Part shown: one piece after another, positions 43,193 through 52,886 of the stretch | Layout: each line of letters starts with the position of its first letter | Numbering within the stretch: position 1 is the stretch's first letter | Source: Paracoccus sediminilitoris | Lineage (GTDB): Bacteria > Pseudomonadota > Alphaproteobacteria > Rhodobacterales > Rhodobacteraceae | NCBI RefSeq assembly: GCF_003259195.1 | Contig: NZ_QJPK01000001.1 | Coordinates: 310,001 to 374,000 of the forward strand | DNA: 64,000 nucleotides | Reading direction: 5' to 3' | The notes under the pieces: generated by a model | The model's input: only the letters and a program-made list of their open reading frames with translations | What the model was told of the DNA's origin: nothing | Database searches by the model: none | Made by a program: the position numbers and the translations under genes

Positions 43193-44116
43193 TTATTTCA
43201 TCCGTGCCAAGACGCTGGCGACGATGGCGCCCGAGATATTGTGCCAGACGCTGAAGATCGCCGCCGGAACCGCGGCCACGGGTGAGAAATAGGCCGTCGC
43301 CAACGCCGCCGCCAGGCCGGAATTCTGCATGCCGACCTCGATCGAGATGGCCTTGCGGCGCGCCAGGCTCAGCCCCGCCGCGCGGGCGGCCAGAAACCCG
43401 ATCGCATAGCCCAGGCCGTTATGCAGCACGACGACCGCCAAAATCATCAGCCCCGATTCCGCGATGGCCCCCTTCGAGGCCCCCACGACCGCCGCCACGA
43501 TCAGCACGATCCCCGTGACGCTGACCAGGGGCAGCGCCGGAATGGCCGCGCGCACCGGCCCCGGCACAAGCTTCTGGGCCAGAAAGCCAAGCGCCAGCGG
43601 CAGCAGCACCAGCTTCAGGATCGACACGAACATCGCCCAGGCATCCACCGGCAAGTATTCACTGGCCAGCATCAGCATCAGGAACGGCGTCACGATGGGC
43701 GCCAGCAGCGTGGTGACGCTGGTGCAGGCGACCGACAATGCCGTGTCGCCCTTGGCCAGATAGGTCATCACGTTCGACGATGTTCCGCCCGGGCAGCAGC
43801 CGACCAGGATGACGCCCGCCGCGACCTCGGGCGACATCGGGATGATGCGCGTTAGGATCACCGCCAGCAGCGGCATGATCAGGAATTGCGACACCACCCC
43901 GATGCCCACATCGACGGGGCGGCGAAAGACTTCGGCGAAATCGCGGCCCGAAATGGTCAGGCCCATCCCGAACATGATGATCCCCAGCAGCGGCACGATC
44001 CACGGCGTCAACTGCCGGAAGGTTTCGGGCATCACGAACCCCAGCACGGCGAAAAGCAGAACCCAAAGCGCAAATGTATTGCCGACAAACTGTGAAAACC
44101 GTGCCAGAACCTTCAA
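43193..44116 (-). CDS. Bile acid:sodium symporter (BASS) family transporter
   Basis: Membrane transporter of 307 aa with nine or ten helices. The BASS core is clear: FGMGLTISGRDFAEVF, GVILVGCCPGGTSSNVMTYL and EVGMQNSGLAAALATAYF. The start is TTG at 44116, set by AGGAGGG just upstream; no in-frame ATG fits. Substrates of bacterial BASS proteins include pantoate, pyruvate and other small acids; which applies is unknown. Its convergent position next to the ribA operon might be chance. Confidence 0.88.
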   Translation of the reverse strand: MKVLARFSQFVGNTFALWVLLFAVLGFVMPETFRQLTPWIVPLLGIIMFGMGLTISGRDFAEVFRRPVDVGIGVVSQFLIMPLLAVILTRIIPMSPEVAAGVILVGCCPGGTSSNVMTYLAKGDTALSVACTSVTTLLAPIVTPFLMLMLASEYLPVDAWAMFVSILKLVLLPLALGFLAQKLVPGPVRAAIPALPLVSVTGIVLIVAAVVGASKGAIAESGLMILAVVVLHNGLGYAIGFLAARAAGLSLARRKAISIEVGMQNSGLAAALATAYFSPVAAVPAAIFSVWHNISGAIVASVLARMK

Positions 44117-44120
44117 ATCA

Positions 44121-44127
44121 CCCTCCT
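44121..44127 (-). promoter_or_regulatory. Ribosome binding site fixing a TTG start
   Basis: AGGAGGG, 4 bp before the TTG at 44116 of the BASS transporter gene. The site is near-perfect, and it is the only reason to choose this unusual start. Confidence 0.7.
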
Positions 44128-44262
44128 GTCGCGCATGAAAGATGCGCCATCCGTCCGGGGCTGGCCTTAGCGGGGCGATCCGGCGGGCACAACCGGCGAT
44201 GCTATAATCGCGGAATATTTTTCCAGCTGCATGTGCCCCGCCCGCACCACCTTCGGACATGG

Positions 44263-44294
44263 AAAAACCGCGCCCCCGTCTCCGGGCGGCGCGG
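44263..44294 (-). terminator. Rho-independent terminator of the ferredoxin gene
   Basis: On the minus strand CCGCGCC and CCC pair with GGG and GGCGCGG around a 6-nt loop and one bulge, followed by five T, 26 bp after the ferredoxin stop. Confidence 0.85.
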
Positions 44295-44320
44295 CATCAT
44301 GTTTAAGGCTGGCGCTGAAA

Positions 44321-44674
<354 letters not shown>

Positions 44675-44696
44675 TTAGTCGCTCGGCGATGATTTG

Positions 44697-44724
44697 AAAA
44701 GGGGCAGCCCCGAAGGACCGCCCC
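44697..44724 (-). terminator. Rho-independent terminator of the Do protease gene
   Basis: On the minus strand a 10-bp stem (with two G-U pairs) closed by a stable TTCG tetraloop is followed by four T, 23 bp after the protease stop. It separates the protease gene from the ferredoxin gene. Confidence 0.85.
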
Positions 44725-44747
44725 CTTGTCTTGTCATCGGACCGCGA

Positions 44748-46328
44748 TCATTCGGCCGGTTCTTCCTCTTCGGCCAAGGTCAGTGCCACGAACAGCGGCT
44801 CGCCCCCGCGGCGGATCAGCATCAGGACCGACTTGCGGCCCGCATCGCGGGCCTCGGCGACGCGGTCCTGCAGTTCCTTGATGGTGGTGACCTTCTGCTG
44901 ATTCACGTCGGTGATGACATCGCCCGGTGCCAGACCCTTGTCGGCGGCAGCGCCTTCGGGATCGACGTCGGTGATGGCCACGCCCTTGGTGTCGCGCGAC
45001 ACGCCCAATTCCTGTGCCATTTCGGGCGTCAGAGGGGTCAGGGACATGCCCAGCAGGTCGGTTTCGGTCGGTTCTTCGGTGGCCGTGCCGCCGCCGCTTT
45101 CGCCTTGCGCGGTTTCCCGACGTCCCAAGGTCACGTCGATGGTCTGGCTCTCGCCCTCGCGGACGACCTCGACCTGTACGGTATCGCCCGAGGGGGCTTC
45201 GGCGACGCGGCGTACCAGACCGCGCGTATCCTCGACGGGCTGGCCGTCGAAGGCAACGATGACATCACCGGTCTCTAGGCCCGCATCACGGGCGGGGCCT
45301 TCGGGCACGTCGGTGATCATCGCGCCGCCCTCGGCGTCCAGGTTCATCGCCTCGGCCATTTCGGGGGTGACGTCCTGGATCATGACGCCCAGCCAGCCGC
45401 GGCGGGTTTCACCGAATTCGCGCAACTGATCGACGACCTGCGACACCACGTTCGACGCCATCGAGAAACCGATCCCAATCGAGCCGCCATTGGGCGACAG
45501 GATGGCGGTGTTCACGCCGATCACTTCGCCCTTCAGGTTGAACAACGGCCCGCCCGAGTTGCCGCGGTTGATGGCGGCGTCGGTCTGAAGATAGTCGTCA
45601 TAGGTGCCCGACAATTCGCGATTGCGCGCCGACACGATCCCCGAACTGGCCGAGAAGCCCTGCCCCAGGGGGTTGCCAAGCGCCAGGACCCAGTCCCCCA
45701 CGCGTGCATCGTCGCTGTTTCCGAAGCCCACGAAGGGAATGGCCTTGTCGCTTTCGACCTTCAGCAGCGCCACGTCGGTGTTGGGGTCAGTGCCCACGAC
45801 CTCGGCAGGCAGGGTTTCACCCGAATAGAACTCGATCTCGATCTGATCGGCGCCGTCGATGACATGGTTGTTCGTCACGATATAGCCGTCGGCCGAAATC
45901 ACGAACCCTGACCCCAAGGCGTTCGAGCGCTGCGGCGCGCGCGGCGAAGGTCCGCCCTCGGGTCCGCCCGGCATCCCCGGAAATCCGAATTCGCGGAACA
46001 GGTCGGAAAACGGACTGCCCTCGGGGAAAGCCGGCCCGCCGCCGGTCGGCTGCGAGACGACCGAGGTGGTGGTGATGTTCACCACCGCCGGCGACACCTG
46101 TTCGGTCAGGTCAGCAAAGCTGCCCGGCATGACCTGCGCGGTGTCAGCTTGGGTGGCATCCATGCCAAGGGGCTGGTTCTTTTCAGCCGCATCCTGCGCC
46201 TGCTGGCTGACTTGGGGCGACACGTCGTCATTCGCAGGTTCGGTCTGCTGGGCGCCTGCGTAACCAAGGCCCACGGCAAGGGCCAGCGCCGATGCGGTCA
46301 TCAGATGGCGCGGAAATAGCGATTTCAT
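44748..46328 (-). CDS. Do/DegQ-family periplasmic serine protease
   Basis: A quality-control protease and chaperone of 526 aa. A signal peptide ends near AGAQQ. The triad is visible as His in NNHVIDG (about residue 154), Asp in DVALLKV (about 184) and Ser in GNSGGPLF (about 257). Two PDZ domains follow, the first with RGWLGVMIQDVTPEMAE, the second with VAITDVDPEGAAADKGL. The ATG at 46328 has AGGA upstream. It lies 177 bp after hflC, behind a possible terminator, a common alphaproteobacterial order with hflKC. Probably induced by envelope stress, but no stress promoter was identified. Confidence 0.95.
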   Translation of the reverse strand: MKSLFPRHLMTASALALAVGLGYAGAQQTEPANDDVSPQVSQQAQDAAEKNQPLGMDATQADTAQVMPGSFADLTEQVSPAVVNITTTSVVSQPTGGGPAFPEGSPFSDLFREFGFPGMPGGPEGGPSPRAPQRSNALGSGFVISADGYIVTNNHVIDGADQIEIEFYSGETLPAEVVGTDPNTDVALLKVESDKAIPFVGFGNSDDARVGDWVLALGNPLGQGFSASSGIVSARNRELSGTYDDYLQTDAAINRGNSGGPLFNLKGEVIGVNTAILSPNGGSIGIGFSMASNVVSQVVDQLREFGETRRGWLGVMIQDVTPEMAEAMNLDAEGGAMITDVPEGPARDAGLETGDVIVAFDGQPVEDTRGLVRRVAEAPSGDTVQVEVVREGESQTIDVTLGRRETAQGESGGGTATEEPTETDLLGMSLTPLTPEMAQELGVSRDTKGVAITDVDPEGAAADKGLAPGDVITDVNQQKVTTIKELQDRVAEARDAGRKSVLMLIRRGGEPLFVALTLAEEEEPAE

Positions 46329-46469
46329 GCTGAACGTCCTCATGTTTCGAAAGCAGCAGGGCAGCGCGTGACCGCGAAGCTGCGGCAGAAGTTGAACGCA
46401 AATCCATGGAGAGTTGCAAATAAACCACGCTCGCGACTTGTGAACTGATCGTGATTTATATTGCGGAAA

Positions 46470-46493
46470 CGGGCGAAGGTTTCCCCCCGCCCG
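46470..46493 (-). terminator. Possible terminator after hflC
   Basis: CGGGCG and CGCCCG form a 6-bp stem with a 12-nt loop on the minus strand, followed by TTT, 13 bp after the hflC stop. It is modest, so read-through into the protease gene is likely. Confidence 0.4.
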
Positions 46494-46505
46494 CTTCTGC
46501 TTCCA

Positions 46506-47738
46506 TCAATTCGCCGGGGTCGTTTCCTGCGGATCAGCCTCGGGGGTGGCGTCGGGAGCAGGTTCGGCGGCCGGAGCCTCCTCCGGGGTGGGTTGGGTTT
46601 CGCCTTCATCGGCAGGCGCGTCCTGGATCGTCGCCCCTGGCGCCACGATCTCGGATTGCTGCTGCGGCGGGGTCGCCAGGCTTTCCGGAACGGGGGTAAG
46701 CCGCACGCCCGCGGCTTCGCCCAGCCGGTTGCCCTCGCGGTCGGTGACCTCGGGGGTGACCAGATCCTCGTCTTCGGCATCGGCTTCGGGCCGGGGCGCG
46801 GTGACGTTCTGCGCCGAATTGCCTGGCGGCACGGGGGTCGATGCAGGATTGGCGCTGTCGCCGCCGTCATCGGACAGATAGGTGAAGAATTCGCTGTCCG
46901 GCTGGATCACCATCGAGCTGTTTTCCCCGCCAAGCGCCCGCTGATACGAGGTCAGCGACCGGGTGAAGGCAAAGAATTCCGGGTCGCGGCCATAGGCGTC
47001 GGCATAGATCGCGTTGCGCTGCGCATCGGCCTCGCCTCGGACGATCTCGGCGCGGCGGCTGGCCTCGGACGTCAACTCGACCACGGTCCGGTCGGCGGCG
47101 GCGCGGACACGCTGAGCAGCCTCGCCACCGCGGGCGATCTCGTCTGCGGCCTCGCGCTGACGCTCGGCCCGCATCCGGCCATAGGTGGCATTCAGGTTCT
47201 GCTCGGGCAGGTCGGTCCGGGTCAGGCGGACATCGATGATCTCCACCCCAAGACCGCCCGAATTGCTGCGGGCCTCGTCGCGGATCTGGTTCATCAGCGT
47301 CGTGCGGTCATTCGACAGCACCGTGGTCGAGGGCACGGTCCCCAGAATGCCACGAATGGCATCGACCACGATCGGCTGCAGCCGCTGCTGGGCGGCCTGC
47401 ACGCCGGCGGCACCGACGGCCTGACGGAAGCGCACCGGATCGGTGATGCGCCAGCGCGCGAAGGCGTCGACCACCAGGCGGCGGTCATCCAACGGCGTGA
47501 CCTCCAGCGGGCTGGTCGGCAGGCCCAGAATGCGCCCGTCATATTTCACGACATTGTCGATGAAGGGCAGCTTGAACCCCAGACCCGGCGTTTCCTGCAC
47601 GTCGACCACCCGGCCCAGACGCAGGACCAGCGCCTTTTCGCGTTCATCCACGATGAACAGCGACGATGCGGCCACGACCGCCACCACGACCAGCGCCGGG
47701 ATGGCCAGAACCGAGAGAGTTTTCTTCGCGGATGCCAT
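46506..47738 (-). CDS. hflC: Protease modulator HflC with long acidic tail
   Basis: SPFH/band-7 membrane protein that forms a cage with HflK around the FtsH protease. A single N-terminal helix (residues 8-28) precedes the SPFH domain with FIVDEREKALVLRLGRVVDV, and RGEADAQRNAIYADAYGRDP ends the coiled-coil part near residue 262. From about residue 290 to 410 there is a low-complexity Pro-, Glu- and Ala-rich tail not found in E. coli HflC (334 aa). Its start overlaps the hflK stop by one base. Confidence 0.93.
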   Translation of the reverse strand: MASAKKTLSVLAIPALVVVAVVAASSLFIVDEREKALVLRLGRVVDVQETPGLGFKLPFIDNVVKYDGRILGLPTSPLEVTPLDDRRLVVDAFARWRITDPVRFRQAVGAAGVQAAQQRLQPIVVDAIRGILGTVPSTTVLSNDRTTLMNQIRDEARSNSGGLGVEIIDVRLTRTDLPEQNLNATYGRMRAERQREAADEIARGGEAAQRVRAAADRTVVELTSEASRRAEIVRGEADAQRNAIYADAYGRDPEFFAFTRSLTSYQRALGGENSSMVIQPDSEFFTYLSDDGGDSANPASTPVPPGNSAQNVTAPRPEADAEDEDLVTPEVTDREGNRLGEAAGVRLTPVPESLATPPQQQSEIVAPGATIQDAPADEGETQPTPEEAPAAEPAPDATPEADPQETTPAN

Positions 47739-48934
47739 CAGTTCGTCCCTCCGGTGTTATTGGGTCGCAGCTGATCCAGCGGCAGATAGGGCACGACGCC
47801 CTGTCCGGACCCTTCGTTCAGGCCTTCGCCGATGATGATCTTGTTCAAGCCGCCAAAGACATCTTCCATCGTTTCCAGATACATCCGGCGACGGGTGACT
47901 TCGGGGGCGTTCACATATTCCTCATAGATCGAATTGAAGCGCGCGGCCTCACCCGAGGCGTTGTTGACAGCTTGGGCGCGATAGCCTTCGGCCTGCTCCA
48001 GGGTCTGCGCCGCGTCACCGCGGGCCTGCGCCAGAACGCGGTTGGCGTAGGCGTCGGCTTCCTTCTCCAGGCGGTCGCGTTCCTGCTGGGCCGCCTGAAC
48101 CTCGCGGAAGGCGTCGATCACCTCCTCGGGGGGGTCGGCACGGTCCAGGTTGACGCGGATGACGTTGATGCCCGACTGGTATTCGTCCAGCGTTGACTGC
48201 ACGGCCTCGCGCAGGTCGGTGGCGATGGAACCGCGATCACGGTTCAGGATCGGCGCCAGCTCGCTGCGGGCGATGATGTCGCGCATGGCGGCTTCGGCCA
48301 CGGCGCGGATCGTGTCTGCAGGATCTGCCAGGTTGAACAAGTACATCTCGGGGTCGCGGATGTTCCAGACGACCTGGTATTCCATGTCCACGATGTTCTG
48401 GTCGCGGGTCAGCATCAGACCGCTGTCCATGGGCCCGGCACGGCCGGTGCCGATTTCCGTGGTGCGTTCGTTGGTGACAGCCACGACCTCGGCGGTGACG
48501 AAGGGCCAAGGGGCAAAGTTCAGACCCTCGGTGCCGACCGCGACGGCGCGACCGAACAAAAACTCGACGCTCTGTTCGTTGGTCTGCACCCGGTAGAAGC
48601 TGGAGAATGCCCAGAGTGCCACGGCCGCAAGGCCCGCGACGGCCAGCGTGCTGCGGTTCAGGCCGAAGTTCGGCCCCGAGGGACCGCGCCCGCCGCCATT
48701 TCCGGTGCCGCCGCCCGTCCCGCGACCGCCCATCAGGACGCGCAGGCGTTCCTGACCCTTCTTCATCAGCTCGTCGATCTCGGGGCGCTGCGGTTCGCCC
48801 TGACCGGGACGACGCGGCCCGTTGGGGGGCTGCTTGTCGCCCCATGGCCGGTTGGAAGGCCGCTTGCCGCGATCCTCGTCATCACCGCCGCCGTTTCCTC
48901 CGCCGCCTCCGCCCCAGGGGCCCTGATTAGCCAT
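47738..48934 (-). CDS. hflK: FtsH protease activity modulator HflK
   Basis: Partner of HflC, 398 aa. A Gly-, Arg- and Pro-rich cytoplasmic leader fills residues 1-95, then one helix (AVAGLAAVALWAFSSFY), then the SPFH domain with QSVEFLFGRAVAVGTEGLNF. The coiled coil ends in ARGDAAQTLEQAEGYRAQAV. AAGG lies 8 bp before the ATG. Gene order hflK-hflC is universal. Confidence 0.95.
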   Translation of the reverse strand: MANQGPWGGGGGGNGGGDDEDRGKRPSNRPWGDKQPPNGPRRPGQGEPQRPEIDELMKKGQERLRVLMGGRGTGGGTGNGGGRGPSGPNFGLNRSTLAVAGLAAVALWAFSSFYRVQTNEQSVEFLFGRAVAVGTEGLNFAPWPFVTAEVVAVTNERTTEIGTGRAGPMDSGLMLTRDQNIVDMEYQVVWNIRDPEMYLFNLADPADTIRAVAEAAMRDIIARSELAPILNRDRGSIATDLREAVQSTLDEYQSGINVIRVNLDRADPPEEVIDAFREVQAAQQERDRLEKEADAYANRVLAQARGDAAQTLEQAEGYRAQAVNNASGEAARFNSIYEEYVNAPEVTRRRMYLETMEDVFGGLNKIIIGEGLNEGSGQGVVPYLPLDQLRPNNTGGTN

Positions 48935-48971
48935 CCGATCGACCTTCTTTCGTTGTAAATTCCGCTAGTTG

Positions 48972-49000
48972 AAAACTGGGGCGCGCAGGGCAAATGTCAA
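48972..49000 (-). promoter_or_regulatory. Possible promoter of the hflKC operon
   Basis: On the minus strand a perfect TTGACA -35 box at 49000-48995 is followed 17 bp later by AGTTTT, a poor -10. It is the only good -35 in the 116-bp spacer before hflK. Confidence 0.3.
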
Positions 49001-49050
49001 CCCTTGCAGCCCCCCGCCACTGCGGCAGAGGGCCGCGCCCCACGCGAATG

Positions 49051-50430
49051 TCAGTCCGGCACGCCGTCATGACGCCGCGAGGGCTGGCGCATCGTCACCA
49101 GTTCCTCGGCGGCGGTGGGGTGCACGGCGATGGTCGCGTCGAACTGCGCCTTGGTCGCCCCCATGCCGATGGGGATCGCCGCCAGCTGGATCATCTCGCC
49201 GGCCTCGGGGCCGAAGATGTGACATCCCAGCACCTTGTCGGTTTCGGGATCGACCAGCAGCTTCATCATCATCCGCGCGTCGCTGCCCGCGAACATCGAC
49301 CGCATGGGCCGGAACACGGTCGAATAGACATCCACCGGACCGTGCAGCACGGCCTCTTCCTCGGTCAGGCCGACGCTGCCCAGTTCATGGGGGCGCAGAT
49401 AGACGGCGCTGGCAACGATGCTGTGATCGACGGTGCGGGGCTTGTTGCCAAAGACCGTGTCGGCAAAGCTGTGGCCTTCGCGGATGGCCACCGGCGTCAG
49501 GTTGACGCGGTTCGTGACGTCGCCCACGGCAAAGACCGACGGCACGCTGGTCTGCGACCATTCGTCCACCAGGATCGAACCGTCGGGGCCGGTCCTGACC
49601 TCGGTGTTCTCCAGCCCCAGGCCCCAGCTATAGGGGTCGCGGCCGGTGGCGAACATCACCGCGTCAAAGCGGTTGGTGCTGTCATCGTCAAAGGACACGG
49701 TGATCCCGTCGGCACCCTTGTCCAGCCGCGTGGGCGTGATCCCCAGCCGCAGATCGATGCCCTGATGCGACAGCTGCAGCGTCGCCAGGTCGCGCGCCTC
49801 GCGGTCGAAGCCGCGCAGGACCGCATCGCCGCGATAGGCCTGGACCGTCTCGACGCCCAAGCCCGCCAGGATGGTCGCGAATTCGCAGGCGATGAAACCG
49901 CCGCCGACCAGCAGCACCCGCTTGGGCAGCTCCTCCATCAGGAACAGGTCGTCCGAGATCATCGCGTGTTCCTCGCCCGGCACGCCGATCTTGGCAGGAC
50001 GCCCGCCCGTCGCGATCAGGATATGCTTGGCGGTCTTGCGCGTGCCGTCGGCCAGTTCGACCGTGTGGTGATCGGCCAGCTTGGCGCGCTGGTCGTGGAC
50101 CTCGACGCCCGCACGTTCCAGGCCGGCGCGATAGATCAGTTCCAGCCGGGTCAGTTCGGCATCCTGCTTTTCGCGATAGATCTCCCAGCTGAAATCGCCG
50201 GTTTTCGCATCGGGCCAGCCGTAGCCCTGCATCTCGGCCTGCATGTTGCCAGCCTGCGATGCGAAGATCATCAGCTTCTTGGGGACGCAGCCGCGGATGA
50301 CGCAGGTGCCACCCAGGCGGCTTTCCTCGGCCAGGCCGACCTTTGCGCCATGTTCACCAGCAGCGATCCGCGCCGCGCGCACACCGCCCGAGCCGCCACC
50401 GATGACGAACAGATCATAGTCGAAAGTCAC
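49051..50430 (-). CDS. gor: Glutathione-disulfide reductase
   Basis: FAD enzyme reducing GSSG with NADPH, 459 aa. The FAD motif GGGSGG is at residues 11-16, the redox-active disulfide is C43/C48 in GGTCVIRGCVPKK, the NADPH fold has LLVGGGFIACEFATILAG, and the C-terminal His-Glu acid pair is in VHPTAAEEL. The GTG start at 50430 follows AAGGAG and lies 4 bp past the rpiA stop; no in-frame ATG is suitable. Confidence 0.93.
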   Translation of the reverse strand: MTFDYDLFVIGGGSGGVRAARIAAGEHGAKVGLAEESRLGGTCVIRGCVPKKLMIFASQAGNMQAEMQGYGWPDAKTGDFSWEIYREKQDAELTRLELIYRAGLERAGVEVHDQRAKLADHHTVELADGTRKTAKHILIATGGRPAKIGVPGEEHAMISDDLFLMEELPKRVLLVGGGFIACEFATILAGLGVETVQAYRGDAVLRGFDREARDLATLQLSHQGIDLRLGITPTRLDKGADGITVSFDDDSTNRFDAVMFATGRDPYSWGLGLENTEVRTGPDGSILVDEWSQTSVPSVFAVGDVTNRVNLTPVAIREGHSFADTVFGNKPRTVDHSIVASAVYLRPHELGSVGLTEEEAVLHGPVDVYSTVFRPMRSMFAGSDARMMMKLLVDPETDKVLGCHIFGPEAGEMIQLAAIPIGMGATKAQFDATIAVHPTAAEELVTMRQPSRRHDGVPD

Positions 50431-50434
50431 GCGT

Positions 50435-51190
50435 TCATTCTCCTTCGTGGGCCAGCATGTCGGCGTCGATATCGGCATCGCGGGCCAGTTCCACAACCGT
50501 GCCGTCGGCGCGGCCGATGATGGCCAGATCGCAGGTGCCCAGGAACAGCCCGTGTTCGACGACGCCGGGGATGGCCGCCAGCGCGCGGGCCAGCGCGGGT
50601 GCGTCATGGATTTCCTGCAGATGCAGGTCGAGGATATAGTTGCCTTCATCCGTGATCAGGGCGTCGCTGCCCTGCAGGCGCTGCAGGATGTCGTGTTCAC
50701 CCAGATCCAGCCCCTCCAGCGCGCGGCGGATCAGCTTGCGGGTGGTCTCGAAGCCGAACTGCAGGACCTCGACCGGCAGGGGAAAGGCGCCAAGCGTTTC
50801 CACGACCTTGCCGGGATCGGCGATGACGACCATGCGGTCGCTGGCATAGGCGACGATCTTTTCGCGCAGATGCGCCGCCCCGCCGCCCTTGATCAGGTGC
50901 AGATGGGGGTCGACCTCGTCGGCGCCGTCGATGGTCATGTCCAGCCAGCCGATCTGGTCCAGCGTCTCGATCGCGATGCCCAGTTCGGTCGCCAGATCGG
51001 CGGTCGCCTTGGACGTGGCCGCACAGCGCAGCGTCAGGTTTTCGGCCTGCACGCGGGCGGCCAGTTCGCGCACCATGATGCTGGCGGTCGATCCGGTGCC
51101 CAGGCCCAGCCGCATTCCGTCCTCGACCAAAGCCACGGCGGCCTTGGCGGCGGCCAGCTTGGCCGGATCGACCTGCGATGTTTGCGACAT
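50435..51190 (-). CDS. rpiA: Ribose-5-phosphate isomerase A
   Basis: Pentose-phosphate enzyme interconverting ribose 5-phosphate and ribulose 5-phosphate, 251 aa. Family marks: GLGTGSTASIMVREL, DLTIDGADEVD-like WLDMTIDGADEVDP, LIKGGGAAHLREKIVA. The ATG at 51190 has GAGGG upstream; an ATG 14 codons earlier lacks one. Cotranscribed with gor directly downstream, a pairing frequent in this family. Confidence 0.95.
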   Translation of the reverse strand: MSQTSQVDPAKLAAAKAAVALVEDGMRLGLGTGSTASIMVRELAARVQAENLTLRCAATSKATADLATELGIAIETLDQIGWLDMTIDGADEVDPHLHLIKGGGAAHLREKIVAYASDRMVVIADPGKVVETLGAFPLPVEVLQFGFETTRKLIRRALEGLDLGEHDILQRLQGSDALITDEGNYILDLHLQEIHDAPALARALAAIPGVVEHGLFLGTCDLAIIGRADGTVVELARDADIDADMLAHEGE

Positions 51191-51258
51191 GACGGTTCCC
51201 TCGTGGATGGATATGGCGCGCTTATAGGCCATGGTCCGCCAAAGCGCGAGGGGGGCGT

Positions 51259-52362
51259 TCAGCCGCGCGCCAGCCCCTCGGGCAGGATCACGGTGAAACG
51301 GCTGCCCGCTCCGCGCGTGCTTTCAATGCGCAGCCGACCCCGGTGGCGGTTGACGATATGCTTGACGATGGACAGGCCCAGTCCCGTTCCCCCCTGCGCC
51401 CGCGCCCGATGCGTGTCCACGCGATAGAAGCGTTCCGTCAGGCGCGGCAGATGCTGTTCCTCGATCCCCTCGCCCTGATCGGCGACGGTGACCGCCCATC
51501 CCGGACCGCGCAGCAGTGGTTCATGGGCGATCCGCGTCATGGTGATGCGAACCTCGGCGCCACCGGCGCCGTATTTGATGGCATTCTCGATCAGGTTCTG
51601 GAAAACCTGCGTCAGCTGGTCGGCATCCCCCGGCAGGCGGACCGAGCCTTCCAAACCTTCGGTGACGATCCGCAATCCCGCCGTCTCGGCGCGGGGGGCC
51701 ATCATCGTCACCCCCCCCCGGATCACCCCGGCCAGATCGATCTGCTTGGAGGGGCGGCGGCGTTCCTCGGCCTGGACCCGGCTCAGCGACAGAAGGTCGC
51801 TGATCAGCCGGTTCATGCGGCCCGCCTCGCGCTCCATGATGTCCAGAAACCGGTCGCGGGCGCGCGCATCGTCGCGGGCGGGACCGCGCAGCGTCTCGAT
51901 GAAGCCGATCATCGCGGTCAGGGGCGTCTTCAGTTCATGGCTGACATTGGCCACGAAATCGCGGCGCATCTGTTCGGCCTCTTCGGCGACCGACCGGTCG
52001 ACGACGGCGATCGTGGCCCCCCGCCCCATTCCCGACGGCAGGGGCGCGACCGTCACCTCGGCCAAGATGTCGCGCCCGTCGGCGCCGAATTGCGCGCGCA
52101 GAGTCACCACGCCTTCGGGCGGCGTCGGCAGAGCGGGATCGGGGGCGGGGGCGGGCATGGCGTCGGGGTTCAGCACCCAATCCACCGCCTGCACGACGCC
52201 CGGCTGGCGCAGCACCGTGACAAAGGGCCGGTTGACCAGGTCCTTGCCGAACAGCGCCTGCGCCTGGCCGTTGACCGCCACCACCCGCGCCGTGTGATCG
52301 ACGGCCAGCATCGGCACCGGCACCCCGTCCAGAAACCCCGTCATCCGCCGCCACGCACACAT
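51259..52362 (-). CDS. PhoR-like sensor histidine kinase
   Basis: A 367-aa kinase. A PAS-like domain fills residues 5-110 (VPVPMLAVDHTARVVAVNGQ), the HisKA domain has its His in NVSHELKTPLTAMIGFIETL near residue 142, and the HATPase domain has FQNLIENAIKYG and GGTGLGLSIVKHIVNRHRG. It has no transmembrane helix, whereas PhoR normally has one or two, so it may be cytoplasmic or use a later or earlier start. The ATG at 52362 shares one base with the stop of the carbonic-anhydrase gene. No response regulator is next to it. Confidence 0.85.
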   Translation of the reverse strand: MCAWRRMTGFLDGVPVPMLAVDHTARVVAVNGQAQALFGKDLVNRPFVTVLRQPGVVQAVDWVLNPDAMPAPAPDPALPTPPEGVVTLRAQFGADGRDILAEVTVAPLPSGMGRGATIAVVDRSVAEEAEQMRRDFVANVSHELKTPLTAMIGFIETLRGPARDDARARDRFLDIMEREAGRMNRLISDLLSLSRVQAEERRRPSKQIDLAGVIRGGVTMMAPRAETAGLRIVTEGLEGSVRLPGDADQLTQVFQNLIENAIKYGAGGAEVRITMTRIAHEPLLRGPGWAVTVADQGEGIEEQHLPRLTERFYRVDTHRARAQGGTGLGLSIVKHIVNRHRGRLRIESTRGAGSRFTVILPEGLARG

Positions 52363-52886
52363 CAGTCGGCCGCCCGCAGCCCGTCGCGGAACCGCGCCGC
52401 ATTGGCTTGGTAACGCGCCGCCGAAGCCCGCAGCGCCGCGATGGCATCCGGGTCCAGCATCCGGATCACCTTGCCCGGCGCGCCCATGACCAGCGCGCCC
52501 GCCGGGATCTCCTTGCCCTCGGCGATCAGCGCGCCTGCCCCGATCAGCGCGCCCGCGCCGATGACGGCACCGTTCAGGACGGTCGCCCCCATGCCGATCA
52601 GCGCCCCGTCCCCGATGGTGCAGCCATGCAGCATGGCGCGGTGGCCGATGGTGCAGTCGCGCCCGATGACCAGCGGGTGGCCGGGATCGGTATGCAGGCA
52701 GCACAGGTCCTGCACATTGCTGCCGGAACCGACGCGGATCTCCTCGTTGTCGCCGCGCAGCACGGCCGCGAACCAGACCGAGGCCGCGTCGTCCAGCACC
52801 ACGTTGCCGATGATCTGCGCATCGGGGGCGGCCCAAGCGGATGCCGCGATGCGCGGCGCGATGTCGTCCAGCGTCCAGTTCATCAC
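52362..52886 (-). CDS. Gamma-class carbonic anhydrase-like hexapeptide protein
   Basis: A left-handed beta-helix protein of 174 aa. The three zinc histidines of the gamma class are visible in [14 protein letters not shown] and [18 protein letters not shown]. The many IG- and AG-containing hexapeptide turns run from residue 20 to 150. Such YrdA/PaaY-type proteins may hydrate CO2 or act as thioesterase partners. Overlaps gmk by 4 bp. Confidence 0.88.
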   Translation of the reverse strand: MMNWTLDDIAPRIAASAWAAPDAQIIGNVVLDDAASVWFAAVLRGDNEEIRVGSGSNVQDLCCLHTDPGHPLVIGRDCTIGHRAMLHGCTIGDGALIGMGATVLNGAVIGAGALIGAGALIAEGKEIPAGALVMGAPGKVIRMLDPDAIAALRASAARYQANAARFRDGLRAAD

